From: Phoronis australis
Taxonomy: Eukaryota; Phoronida; Phoronidae
DNA: 62,000 nucleotides
Direction: 5' to 3'
Assembly: GCA_002633005.1 (NCBI GenBank)
Contig: NMRA01000124.1
Span: 389,814-451,813, forward strand
Shown: in pieces, positions 53,901 to 62,000 of the stretch
Layout: every line of letters starts with the position of its first letter
Position numbering within the stretch: position 1 is the first letter of the stretch
Notes under the pieces: model-generated
The model's database searches: none
The model's input: only the letters and a program-made list of their open reading frames with translations
Told to the model about the DNA's origin: nothing
Made by a program: the position numbers and the translations under genes

Positions 53901-56900
53901 TGTTCTCAGCCTGTTAACTTATTTCCATTTCAAGATATCTCTCCGCTCAATAAAGTCATATTACGTGCCTTGAACAGAAAGGGTTTAAATGTACAGAAAT
54001 TAAAGTTTCGACATATTTCGATACATTCACACTCATCACCGTCATAAAGAAAACATTGGCCTCCTAATGAACAAGGCCAAACAAGTGTTGTGTTTGGTCC
54101 TTTTTAATTCGACGGCCAATTTTTTCATAACGGTGACGTGTGAGTAATTTCAAATATGTCAAAATTTAAATATTTAATTTGTTACACACTTGTCTTCAGT
54201 GACACCAAACACAAATTACACGTCTTCAACTGACTGTAAGTTTTACTTTTTAATACAAAACCGAAAATTCTATGACTCTGAAACATCAATAATTACAAAA
54301 TAATAAACAACAAAGATGACATTAAGAATAATAATAACGACATTTACGATAGTAACAACGGTAGCCGCCTGCTAATGGTATCGCTATTAGCACTTTCCTA
54401 TATCATAACATTATCCTTAAGCATGCTAAACGGCTATGCACGTTTATTTGAAGCGGCTGTAAACCCACCTTCCATCGTAAAAACAACTTTTAAATTAACC
54501 CACTTATCGTCATGATTTTATTCCTTAATCCAACACCAAGTTGGTGATTTCAAGGCATGGAAGGAAGGAAGGGAACATGGCCACAAAGAATAACGAATTG
54601 CAAAACGCAAAACACAAAAATTGACTTCTCATCTACATCAAGGAAAATGATCAATTTCAGTAGTACAAATCAAAAATTTCGTTTCCTGAACGTGATGCGG
54701 TTCTATAGTCGCTTTAACAGTAAAATCTACAAATGATACGCATAAGTGGTTTAATAAATCTCTTGTGAATGTAACATTTACCTGGAAATGTAATGTTAAA
54801 CAGACGTTTGCTAACTTCTGTCCCATTCTCAACGTCACCAACCTCCGCGATAGTCTTGTTGAGTGCCACTGCGTATAGCATCATGGCGTCATACAGCAAG
54901 GGGGCGTGACTGTCGGTCTGTCAAGACGGTGATACGTTTGTCAAAATGCTTATAAATTCAACACACCGCTTAAAACTGGGATTATGTAGCTATCTGAGCA
55001 TCTCTCATCAACACAATAATGACACGTGTGTGTGTTTACACGTCCATAAAGATACACAAAATTTACTTATAGATATCCATAGTGTTTGCATTAATTCTGT
55101 TTTTCAAAATACCCAAAAAGGCAAAAGAAAATAAAATGGAATTTTAATGATGTCACGAACATTTAAAATCTCAATCCAAGAATGAAAACTCTGTAGTTAG
55201 ACTTACTCCTTCTCCTGATGGAAACTCCATACTGAACGGCTCGTCGGACATCCTTCCTTTAACTTCAGCAATAAAGTCCGCATACTTGCCTTGGTTTTTG
55301 GGCTCATAAACAGTGATATCGATTGTCCCTATTTTCAAGAAAACAACTCGAAAGTTTTTCACTGAAATGGCAGGTCACACTAAGTGAGAAGCCGCTACAT
55401 GATGTGGAATCAACTTTAAAACATGATAGTCTTGTTGCACGGGTCTAGTGTTTTGGCAAGGGCGTAGGATATGTCTATGTTCAAAATTTGTTTTGTTGGC
55501 CAGTTGAATGCCTTTCGCAGGTAAACTTTTTCACAACAGAAGGCGTTTTTACGGATGGAATGAAAAGTCCAATGAGTCGTGGACAGTGAGTTGGTATATA
55601 GACCTAACGTTTATCTAAAGACACATTAATGGCAAGAAATGTAATTTTTGATATCAGCCCCAGCACGGAATCGAACATGCAAAAACTGCGGTCGTAGACT
55701 GACGCTCTGCTGGCGCACCTACTGTAAGTCCCAGGACAAATGTATTTTAAAAGCATAAAGTCGCCACCCTTGATTTATGAGAATATCTGACAACGTCGAT
55801 AATTAGCAACTTTCTCATAAAATACAACAGATCTTATTGTTTCGTAGCACTGTTCCAAGCTAATATCTTCAAGAAGTCTATGCCATCCAACAACAATGCC
55901 CACCATGCATTTTTGCGAAATCTACTTTGCCTATCAAATTTTTGCAAGATTCATGCATCTACATGTATGTAGCTAGTATGACGCCAAGCCGAAAATGACA
56001 CATGCAAAATCTCTTTTGTGTTTTGTCGCAGTATATTTACCAAAGTTCTCATAAATTCTTCTACAGGCATGCGCACATATAAATTTGGAAATCGGTTAAA
56101 ATCAAATGGCAAGTGTACTTGGAACGGCTCGGGTGTTTTCGAAGTCAGGAATTATCCCTAAAAATTTTCTAGTTTGCCCATGTGCGAACTTCAATCGGGG
56201 ATTTGGTCAAGAAGCGGCTAAAAGCATACCTAGCAGGCATTGAAAGTCATATGCGACGGAAATCTTAATCCTTGGTTTGTCTCTTCATTTTCTGTTCATC
56301 TTTTTAAGCCTGTTATCACAGAAGACAATGGCGGATCTACGGAGGGGTTCAGGGGGTTTAACCGCCCCAGCAAAACAAAAACGGCACCGCTAGCGTGTGT
56401 AAGCCCCAAGTAAACCAACTTGGAAAAAATTGAGGGGGGGGGGTCACTGTGAAAATATAATTTTTTGCATTGTGAATTGCTGAGTCTTCGTGGCTCATCG
56501 GCAAAACGCGCGGAGATCAATTGTGCGCGCGCTTCCGTCGACACTTCGGAAGTAACCAAGCATTCGAAATGGATCCACCGCTGAAAGAGTAATTCTATAG
56601 CTGATTTCTTTAAGTAACTAGCTTCTTTACTGTAAGATATGTTTTGATTTGATTAGGAGAAATACTGTGGTGCCGCAACCCTGATATTCAGGCGAATTGA
56701 CGTGCAGCGTTTTTACCTCATCTGTCATGCCGTGTCGTTCTATTACACTCCACACGTTTGTAACTGATGAATAGTAAAGTTGTCTTGCGCAATATCATAC
56801 AGTGTACATGTACATGTAATATTTTTGAAAAAACTTCTTTTTCCGAAGAATTGCTACTTTGGCGGGTGCCGTGGTCTGGTCGCGAGTCCGTTTGAAGATA

Positions 56901-59900
56901 CACTCTAACAAGTTATGTCCATACAAGGAATGACCAAGGGAGCACTCACATTGACAAAGTGACCGCATTCGCGAAAAGTGTATAGTACCAGAAATTGCGG
57001 GGAGGCTGTTCTTTCACAACAAAGTCTTGCGGGACTCGTGAGATGTTCAATAGACCTCCTAAGGAGCCCTAGTTCCGACCTCAACACCTAACGTCTTCCT
57101 ACCTGCAATAAGCACACTGCCGTCTTCTATACTAGGAATTTCGGCAGAAAGGCCCACCCGATGAAACGCTCATGCCCATGGGCATTTATTTGATGTTAGT
57201 ACTTCGGGTTTCAAGCGTTCAGACATTGGGACGTTTATTTCGAAAATTGCAAGAGATGCAAATAGGTCCTGGGATACATCGTCAAGGTTTGAAGTAGTCC
57301 ATGATGAAAGGATCAAATTTAGTTGCGCATGTAAGTCTTTTGAATGGACTTGGCAACCTCAAGGGTCTTAGTGCCAACTGAGCTGCGAAACGAGATGCTG
57401 ACATTGTAGAGGCTTACAAGCTCATTGACACAGCAGTTGTCGAAGTGCAAGCGTTGGAAACAAACATCGAAGGTATCTGGGTAGAACGGTTCCAAGACGA
57501 GCAAACCATCGGATCCTATATACAGAAGGATACATGTAGGACTTACGTATGAATAACCACTGGGGATTAAAAAGTGTCTATAGAGAGGTTTCGATTAAAA
57601 TTTTTTTGCACAGTACACTTTAGGTCTCGCGACTGACCAGGGCCCGGTCTCTATTCTTTGTACTCGAAACAAACTCGAAACTATTTTTGGCACTTTCTCT
57701 GCTCCTTTTGTGCGAACTTAAGATAATTGGTTATCAGTCTGTGCTCGAATACATTATAGTTTATGCACAGGAGTTTCTAGTTCAAGTTTGCCCTTGAAGA
57801 CCCTTATATTCGTGCTACAAACTCGAGTAAAAACTTGAAATTTCGAGTTCAAACTCGAACTTATTGCTTTAATATTGGGTTTACAAACTGTGAACTAAGG
57901 GCAATAAATTATCTACGTAAGTTATTGTGTACTCGAGCATAGAATAATAGTTTCGTGAAACTGTTTTCAGATGATTTGTTTCCTGATACAATTGACGTTT
58001 TTCAATTTTTGTCAACGGGATTCAGCTTAATAAAGTGATACTTAGTTATTTATTGTCGTTTTCAATAAAAGACTGTGAGCTGAGTGCACCATCGTTCTCC
58101 AGTTTTTCTCGTAACGAGACAGAACTCATGTTTATTTCCGGACTAACAGTACAGGTTTTCGTTCATAAACAACTTGAGGCTGCTGTAACGCGATCATCTG
58201 ATATTCAAGTTCTTACACCCCGTCAGTGCTCCTTATGCTCCTGAATATTTGGAAGTTGTCTAAACCCCTGCATACACACCAAACTTTTTCGTATACGACT
58301 TTTCGTATGCTAAAAAAGGTGTTTGTAAACAGACGTTCCAACAAAACTTTTTGCTGGAGGCGTGACTCATACCCAGATGTGCACAATAAGGTTTCATAAA
58401 ACTTATGAGCCAAGTTCATGTGACGAAATCGAGAAGGGTTTTTAATTATCTCCAGAAAAATGTTAAGTGCCAGAAACTTACCAGGATGGATGGAAATTTC
58501 ACTATTTGGCAACAAAAACAAAAAATGTCTTACACGGGAACCCCCCTCCCGACCTCCCCCCGCTCGGCGCCTTGCGCCTACGATTCGACCTTTGCGGGAA
58601 TTCTAAACCCACCCCTTACTGAAAACGTAGATCCGCCACTGGAGGAATTCCGACGCATTAAACATAATTCTTTATTTTGAGAGTCACAAGACTTGCTGTA
58701 ATGATTGAAGCTCGTACACGTGCAGATATGAAACACACCTGAGACTTCAAAAATGCCCGCGGCGTTCCGGATATGACAGCTGGTCACATGGGATTGAGAA
58801 CACCAGGGTAGAGTTCATTAGCTGTCTCGCGGAGAGGAAAATATATTAAAAAACACGTGCTCTCAATGAAAATACACGGCAACATCTCATGAGCTCTTGC
58901 TTTTTAGCGAGGTCCTAGCGAGTTCTTAGCGTTACTGAACTCTACCCAGCTAACACTTTTCTGAGCGAAAGTGATTTTAATTTCGTGGGCACGTTTTGGG
59001 AATTGATGCAAACAAATTCTATGCCTTTTGCACGGAAATAAATGGTTAACTAAAGAAGCACTCAGGGGGTTTGCTTAAACATTGAACCAACAACAAGTGA
59101 TTCGGTGAGACAAGGAAGCTAGATGTTAACCTAGTAGGAGTCATTATTTGTAAATAAAGTCTTCCTCACCTTCAAGTGCTTGTCGTGCTTGTTCATCTTT
59201 GCCGTCATTTCCCTGCCATGTTTGAACGCCTTGGAATGACGAGTAGACCATTTCGGTGGTGAAGAATGCGTACTCTCCCCCAAGCATATTCAGTTCAGCA
59301 GCGTGAATCATGAAGTCACGCGCGTCCCCGGGGTAGCATAGCAGGAAAAACACTGTTGAATGAAAAGGAAAACTTGATCCAAGTTATCGAATGATTTTGA
59401 ATGGTCTATGAAGTTGTTCCTCTTATTAGGACAGCTATGCAGACTCCTCAAATTTTGTAGAGCTTTACGTGAACTAGTTCCCAGGATCTAATCTTTGTAC
59501 TCGATAATCGACTCAAAAGCTCAATATTGCTTGGCACGTTTCGAGTAGACTTACACATACAAATGTGTACTTGAATCTTGCAATCTTGCAATATGATTGG
59601 TTGTTTCGCCTTCGAGTCCGAGTGGAATCTAAGTTCGAAGATTAGACCGAGGACTCAGGGCTAAATTTTCTCAAAGATCAAAGAAACACCAGAACGTTTA
59701 CCAAATTGTAAATTACCTTTTTTAAAGTTGAAGTGACTTCAAAGCCATTTGTTTGCTCATTAATGGAATGTGACAAACATAATATCTCATTTTCTTCTTA
59801 ATAAACAAACAAGTCAAAATAACATATCTTTACAGATGCAATCAGTTAATGCCAGAGTGTAGACTATGCGCACACCTTTTGCCTTTTCCTTCACCTCGCT

Positions 59901-62000
59901 GAGCACTTGTCCATGAGATTTACCTGTACGTGTAGCATGAGCCTCTTTGATCTGGCCCTCAAACATACTCACGTAAATCGCTTCCAAACCCCAAAGTTCA
60001 AGAGATTCCTGAAATTCAGAGGAACATTACGCACGTGAAATCTTGTGTGCAACGATAAATTTTCATTTGAATTGAAAAAGTAAATGAAACAAAAAGAACA
60101 AATGAAACGACAGACACTTTATTGCCTCGTCGCAACGAAATGGCACACAGGTACTAAAATTACCGATTTGTGCCAAGACGTATAAAATGAATCGCAAACC
60201 CCATATACATGTAATGTCTTCAATAGATACTGTGCCCGCATATGCTCATAGTTATAACCTTTTTGTGTTTTTGTTTGTTTGCTTGCCAGTCCGTTTGTAT
60301 TTGTGTATTCTTGGGGTAATTGAGTATTATACTTCTCATAGTGTTATACCAAATATAATGATTCGGCTATTAGGTATCAGCATTACATTAATAAATACAT
60401 TTCGTATTAATAATAAATGTATAATAAAATATTTTTTCACACGAGTAAGTAAAATTGATAACACTACTGCCCAGAAATCGAATTAGCATTGTATCAAGCA
60501 AACATTAAAACATAAGTATATACTTAGTTGGGAAACGTATTGATTATTTTGATGTCTACGTGTCGTCATAAGTTATCATTCCCTTATTCAAGCTTATTCA
60601 ATAAAATATTGAAATAGAATCTAGCCTATCTACGCTTGGCTTGTAGAACGCATAAACATACTCTGGGATAAATGTAAAGTTTGTCTCAATTACTTCCAAA
60701 TTCATAATTCGAAAAGGTATTTCTGCATTGATTGTTGGGAATTTTTATTTTCAGTTTTTCACCATATCGGAGAGACGTTTACTCAACCATCTTGATATGA
60801 TGTATTTACTCAATTTGTAATAACGTTGAGCCGTTTCTTCTACTCAAGTCTTCGATATAAATAATGGTTTCTAATGAACAAATAAAGCAGACATAAACTC
60901 ACTTTCCAGAAAAAACTAAGTTTTGAATTAGGACACTTACTGCCACAAATCAGGCTTTAACGAGTGTCTTACTCGGATTAGAGACGCTTTCTGAGGTTGA
61001 GACGGTTCTTTATTGCTTGAGATCGGGTTCGATAAGTTGGATTGTCACGGCGTGTTATTTTATGCCCGAACACAGTATCAAGTATTGTCGAGCTGCCATC
61101 CGAGTAAGATACATGTACAAGTTGAGACTAATTTGATAGCGGTATAGATCAAAATTCATTTACGGCTAAAGACGCATTCGTTGTCGCTTTAAAATAGTGG
61201 ATACTGTTTTTAGAATATGACTTTAAAGAGGCATGGAAATCAAAAGCTCATAAAAATTTATTTTAGACAGATCGTGACGAATCTACTTCTTGGGTATCCT
61301 CATTTGATGATTATTTAATTTGCATATTGCAAACATTTCCAGAAAATATCGCCAAATTCACTATTTTTGAAAAACGGACGAAACGAGAACTTTTTCATCC
61401 CAATGCAGTTTCAGTTTCTCCGACCTTTTGCATTTTCTTAAAGAAGTCATTCTGACTGCGATTTGAAATCGCTATTGTTTTGTTTATATCTAAGATCAAA
61501 AGGTCACATTTCCATATTAGGAAAATGTTCTACATCTGCGTCTTGCCGTACCAAATAAGGAGGCGTGCTTTTCCGTGTTGGACAAAAATTTACGAAATGA
61601 CGAGTACTTGACAGAAACTGAAGGAGAGATGCTTTGACAACAACAGAAATTCAAAATCTTTACGAAGAAGCCTTAAACATAGGCCTACCTGGTGAACAGT
61701 TAAACTTCTGTTTCAATAGCAAAAAAACACTTTGAATAATGCAATTTAGTCAAATTTTCACTTTCTATGCCACTTTAAAATAGCAAATGAGTACCAGCGG
61801 CCCATTCAGTTTCATTTATTGCGTTAAAATGTACTGAAATCTGCCTTACCTGCAAAAACACAGCAGTCAGAGTCCAATGATATGCCGCGGAAGGCACAAG
61901 AGCGATACGTGTCCAGTTGTAATGGCGTGCTACAGCGTAGATAATATGGTCTAGATGTTCGCTAGGGGGCAGCGTGCGAGCAAATGTTGGATAAGTTTCT
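38877..62000 (-). CDS. Membrane guanylate cyclase, natriuretic-peptide-receptor-like, copy 2 (5' end outside window)
   Basis: Paralogue of copy 1 on the opposite strand. Exons in transcript order: 62000-61850 (partial exon 2), 60008-59876, 59352-59170, 55328-55207, 54917-54782, 53827-53716, 53203-53070, 52174-52099, 51735-51597, 51346-51149, 50706-50530, 49370-49208, 48911-48762, 48185-48011, 47558-47418, 46908-46785, 46350-46282, 45362-45188, 41222-41124, 40746-40655, 38990-38877. They join in frame to 953 residues plus a stop. Missing beyond the window are the signal peptide exon and the first part of exon 2. Same domain order as copy 1, including the transmembrane exon. All cyclase catalytic residues are visible, including the Asn that copy 1 has lost, so this copy is predicted to be active. 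Exon 7 is single. The intron after exon 12 has a GC donor. The product is inferred from motifs; the ligand is unknown. Confidence 0.92.
39061..39140 (+). repeat. tRNA-like SINE fragment
   Basis: GTGGTAGAGTATTGG (A-box-like) and TTGGTTCGAATC (B-box-like) about 30 bases apart, directly before a MITE. No cloverleaf; probably a SINE head. In copy 2 intron 21. Confidence 0.35.
39148..39393. mobile_element. MITE with GCCCGTTCCAA terminal inverted repeats and CCAGG duplication
   Basis: 246 bp, non-coding, AT-rich inside. Left end AGCCCGTTCCAAGAAACTGA, right end in reverse complement GGCCCGTTCCAACAAAACTG, both continuing into CTTA. Flanked by CCAGG at 39143-39147 and 39394-39398. In copy 2 intron 21. 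Confidence 0.75.
39500..39800. repeat. Dispersed foldback-type repeat, second copy
   Basis: Matches 21419-21840 over GAATTCCCAAGTTTCTTTCG, CTGTTCACATGGCGATC and TGTGCGTTAGGTTGTAAGTT. Also contains ATGAAGTAATATCCCATG and an inverted TTCATGTATGCCAGTCGAGG, so it can fold back on itself. Confidence 0.55.
40517..40580. repeat. CTCGAAA foldback family fragment
   Basis: GGACCCGGGGTGTAATCTTT, then TTTTTTGACATTTTCTG, matches the left arm of the family. About 60 bp only. Confidence 0.35.
40655..40746 (-). CDS. Copy 2 exon 21: cyclase domain, C-terminal part
   Basis: 92 bp. Encodes [20 protein letters not shown], then ERGTIKIK. Same length and phases as copy 1 exon 21. Confidence 0.92.
41124..41222 (-). 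CDS. Copy 2 exon 20: cyclase domain, intact catalytic motif
   Basis: 99 bp. Encodes [20 protein letters not shown] with Cys, Asn (codon at 41155-41157) and Arg all present, so the active site is complete here, in contrast to copy 1. Confidence 0.94.
41223..45187. other. Copy 2 intron 19, the longest single intron in the window
   Basis: About 4 kb. A repeat with GAGACC/GGTCTC motifs in both orientations lies at about 41330-41530. An open stretch on the - strand at about 44540-44770 ends in a good GTAAGT donor but lacks a start codon and a recognisable family (see findings). The rest has no recognised content. Confidence 0.4.
45188..45362 (-). CDS. Copy 2 exon 19: cyclase domain, guanine-recognition Glu
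   Basis: 175 bp. Encodes [20 protein letters not shown] and LRIGMHTG. Same length as copy 1 exon 19; donor GTAAGT. Confidence 0.95.
46282..46350 (-). CDS. Copy 2 exon 18: cyclase domain, second metal Asp
   Basis: 69 bp. Encodes [20 protein letters not shown], then VYK. It is closer than copy 1 to the vertebrate NDLYTCFD motif. Confidence 0.94.
46785..46908 (-). CDS. Copy 2 exon 17: start of guanylate cyclase catalytic domain
   Basis: 124 bp. Encodes [19 protein letters not shown] with the first metal Asp. Acceptor TTTTAG, donor GTAATC. Confidence 0.93.
47418..47558 (-). CDS. Copy 2 exon 16: dimerisation coiled coil
   Basis: 141 bp. Encodes [20 protein letters not shown] and [15 protein letters not shown]. 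Donor GTACGT. Confidence 0.94.
48011..48185 (-). CDS. Copy 2 exon 15: end of kinase-homology domain
   Basis: 175 bp. Encodes [20 protein letters not shown] and [20 protein letters not shown]. Same length as copy 1 exon 15. Confidence 0.93.
48762..48911 (-). CDS. Copy 2 exon 14: kinase-homology domain, C lobe
   Basis: 150 bp. Encodes [14 protein letters not shown] and [20 protein letters not shown]. Acceptor TTTTACAG, donor GTAGTG. Confidence 0.93.
49208..49370 (-). CDS. Copy 2 exon 13: pseudokinase catalytic-loop region
   Basis: 163 bp. Encodes [18 protein letters not shown], then IAGFGLHQF. The DFG position reads GFG, so the Asp is lost as in copy 1 and the loss predates the duplication. 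Confidence 0.92.
50528..50529 (-). promoter_or_regulatory. Non-canonical GC splice donor after copy 2 exon 12
   Basis: Exon 12 ends GTGAAG and the intron begins GCAAGA. The equivalent copy 1 donor is GTAAGA. GC-AG introns are a minor but functional class, and they favour a strong AAG|GCAAG context, which is present. Confidence 0.75.
50530..50706 (-). CDS. Copy 2 exon 12: kinase-homology domain
   Basis: 177 bp. Encodes [19 protein letters not shown] and [16 protein letters not shown]. Same length as copy 1 exon 12, which supports the GC donor position. Confidence 0.93.
51149..51346 (-). CDS. Copy 2 exon 11: start of kinase-homology domain
   Basis: 198 bp. Encodes [20 protein letters not shown], then [20 protein letters not shown]. 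Same length and Lys-to-Arg change as copy 1. Confidence 0.92.
51597..51735 (-). CDS. Copy 2 exon 10: cytoplasmic juxtamembrane segment
   Basis: 139 bp. Encodes [20 protein letters not shown] and [12 protein letters not shown]. One codon longer than copy 1. Donor GTATGA. Confidence 0.88.
52099..52174 (-). CDS. Copy 2 exon 9: transmembrane helix
   Basis: 76 bp. Encodes [20 protein letters not shown], then IFSR. Same length and phases as copy 1 exon 9. Confidence 0.9.
53070..53203 (-). CDS. Copy 2 exon 8: juxtamembrane ectodomain
   Basis: 134 bp. Encodes [19 protein letters not shown], then WYGELC. Conserves the Cys pair of copy 1. Acceptor TTTTCAG. Confidence 0.92.
53716..53827 (-). CDS. Copy 2 exon 7: single membrane-proximal ectodomain exon
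   Basis: 112 bp, same phases as copy 1 exons 7a and 7b. Encodes [19 protein letters not shown] and [16 protein letters not shown] see no second copy in the flanking introns, so the tandem duplication is specific to copy 1 or was lost here. Confidence 0.92.
54782..54917 (-). CDS. Copy 2 exon 6: ligand-binding domain
   Basis: 136 bp. Encodes [20 protein letters not shown] and [14 protein letters not shown], nearly identical to copy 1 exon 6. Confidence 0.93.
55207..55328 (-). CDS. Copy 2 exon 5: ligand-binding domain
   Basis: 122 bp. Encodes [20 protein letters not shown] and MEFPSGEG. Donor GTAAGT. Confidence 0.92.
55652..55730 (-). repeat. tRNA-like SINE fragment
   Basis: Reverse complement contains GTGCGCCAGCAGAGCG (A-box-like) and TGTTCGATTCC (B-box-like) at tRNA-like spacing. 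The T-stem does not pair, so it is not a functional tRNA. Confidence 0.4.
56326..56583. mobile_element. MITE of the CANNGGCGGATYY family (copy 2 intron 4)
   Basis: About 258 bp. Left end CAATGGCGGATCT, right end in reverse complement CAGCGGTGGATCC. Flanks GAAGA and AAAGA agree at 4 of 5 bases. Confidence 0.65.
57637..57950. mobile_element. CTCGAAA foldback element, truncated, inverted relative to 22053-22446
   Basis: Begins CCAGGGCCCGGTCTCTATTC and closely follows the reverse complement of the 22053-22446 element, including GTTTACAAACTGTGAACTAA and TTATCTACGTAAGTTATTGT, then stops before the other arm. High similarity suggests fairly recent activity. Confidence 0.7.
58536..58641 (-). repeat. 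Partial MITE of the CANNGGCGGATYY family
   Basis: Ends, in reverse complement, with CAGTGGCGGATCTACG. The other side is only a C-rich run (CCCCCCTCCCGACCTCCCCC), so the left boundary is not defined. Confidence 0.5.
58803..58949. mobile_element. Short MITE with GGGTAGAGTTCA inverted termini
   Basis: About 147 bp. GGGTAGAGTTCA at the left and TGAACTCTACCC at the right are perfect 12-bp inverted repeats. Homologous to 15147-15286. Non-coding. Confidence 0.65.
59170..59352 (-). CDS. Copy 2 exon 4: ligand-binding domain
   Basis: 183 bp. Encodes [19 protein letters not shown] and [19 protein letters not shown]. Same length as copy 1 exon 4. Confidence 0.93.
59479..59662. repeat. CTCGAAA foldback family copy (copy 2 intron 3)
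   Basis: CCCAGGATCTAATCTTTGTA, then CTCGA, at the left; inverted TTCGAAGATTAGACCGAGG at the right. About 184 bp; a shortened member. Confidence 0.5.
59876..60008 (-). CDS. Copy 2 exon 3: ligand-binding domain
   Basis: 133 bp. Encodes [20 protein letters not shown] and [12 protein letters not shown]. Same length and phases as copy 1 exon 3. Confidence 0.92.
61850..62000 (-). CDS. Copy 2 exon 2, partial (runs off the window)
   Basis: 151 bp visible of an expected 254. Encodes [20 protein letters not shown] and [20 protein letters not shown]. Donor GTAAGG. The remainder of this exon and exon 1 with the signal peptide lie beyond 62000. Confidence 0.92.

Noticed and set aside
55652-55730. Functional tRNA gene on the - strand
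   Set aside because: B box is present but the T-stem and acceptor stem do not pair. More likely a SINE relic.

Overview
The window is intron-rich animal DNA: AT-leaning, split genes with GT-AG introns of about 150 bp to 5 kb, and many MITE-like, SINE-like and retroelement fragments. It looks like an invertebrate metazoan. The sequence alone does not fix the phylum, but the Penelope-like and GGCGGATCC-type repeats would suit a marine invertebrate.

Two genes fill most of it. Both encode membrane (receptor) guanylate cyclases of the natriuretic-peptide-receptor type: signal peptide, ANF-receptor ligand-binding domain, one transmembrane helix, kinase-homology domain, dimerisation coiled coil and class III guanylate cyclase domain. 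Copy 1 is on the + strand (2874-24069) and is complete, with 22 coding positions that join in frame to 1080 residues. Copy 2 is on the - strand (38877 to beyond 62000). It lacks only exon 1 and part of exon 2, and its 21 visible exons join in frame to 953 residues plus a stop. Homologous exons have the same length, except that exon 10 differs by one codon and the last exon differs in its tail. The pair is therefore an inverted (tail-to-tail) tandem duplication.

The most notable structure is in copy 1. Coding position 7 (membrane-proximal ligand-binding domain) exists twice in tandem, as 7a (9492-9603) and 7b (9893-10004). Both are 112 bp and have the same phases and good splice sites, and including both or neither gives a premature stop. 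They are candidate mutually exclusive exons that would give two receptor isoforms differing in the ectodomain. Copy 2 has a single exon here. Copy 1 also has Tyr at 1006 in place of the conserved catalytic Asn of the cyclase domain, while copy 2 keeps the Asn, so copy 1 may be a weak or regulatory cyclase. Copy 2 uses one GC donor, after exon 12.

The 14.8 kb between the two stop codons (24070-38876) holds the 3' end of copy 1, a cluster of short tandem repeats (28909-29570), an unrecognised intronless 357-residue reading frame on the - strand (30979-32052), a possible LTR fragment, and broken retroelement coding pieces (34483-35310). Introns and spacers carry several foldback/MITE families (some with visible target-site duplications), minisatellites and tRNA-like SINE fragments. 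All product calls come from motifs read by eye; no alignment or database search was run.
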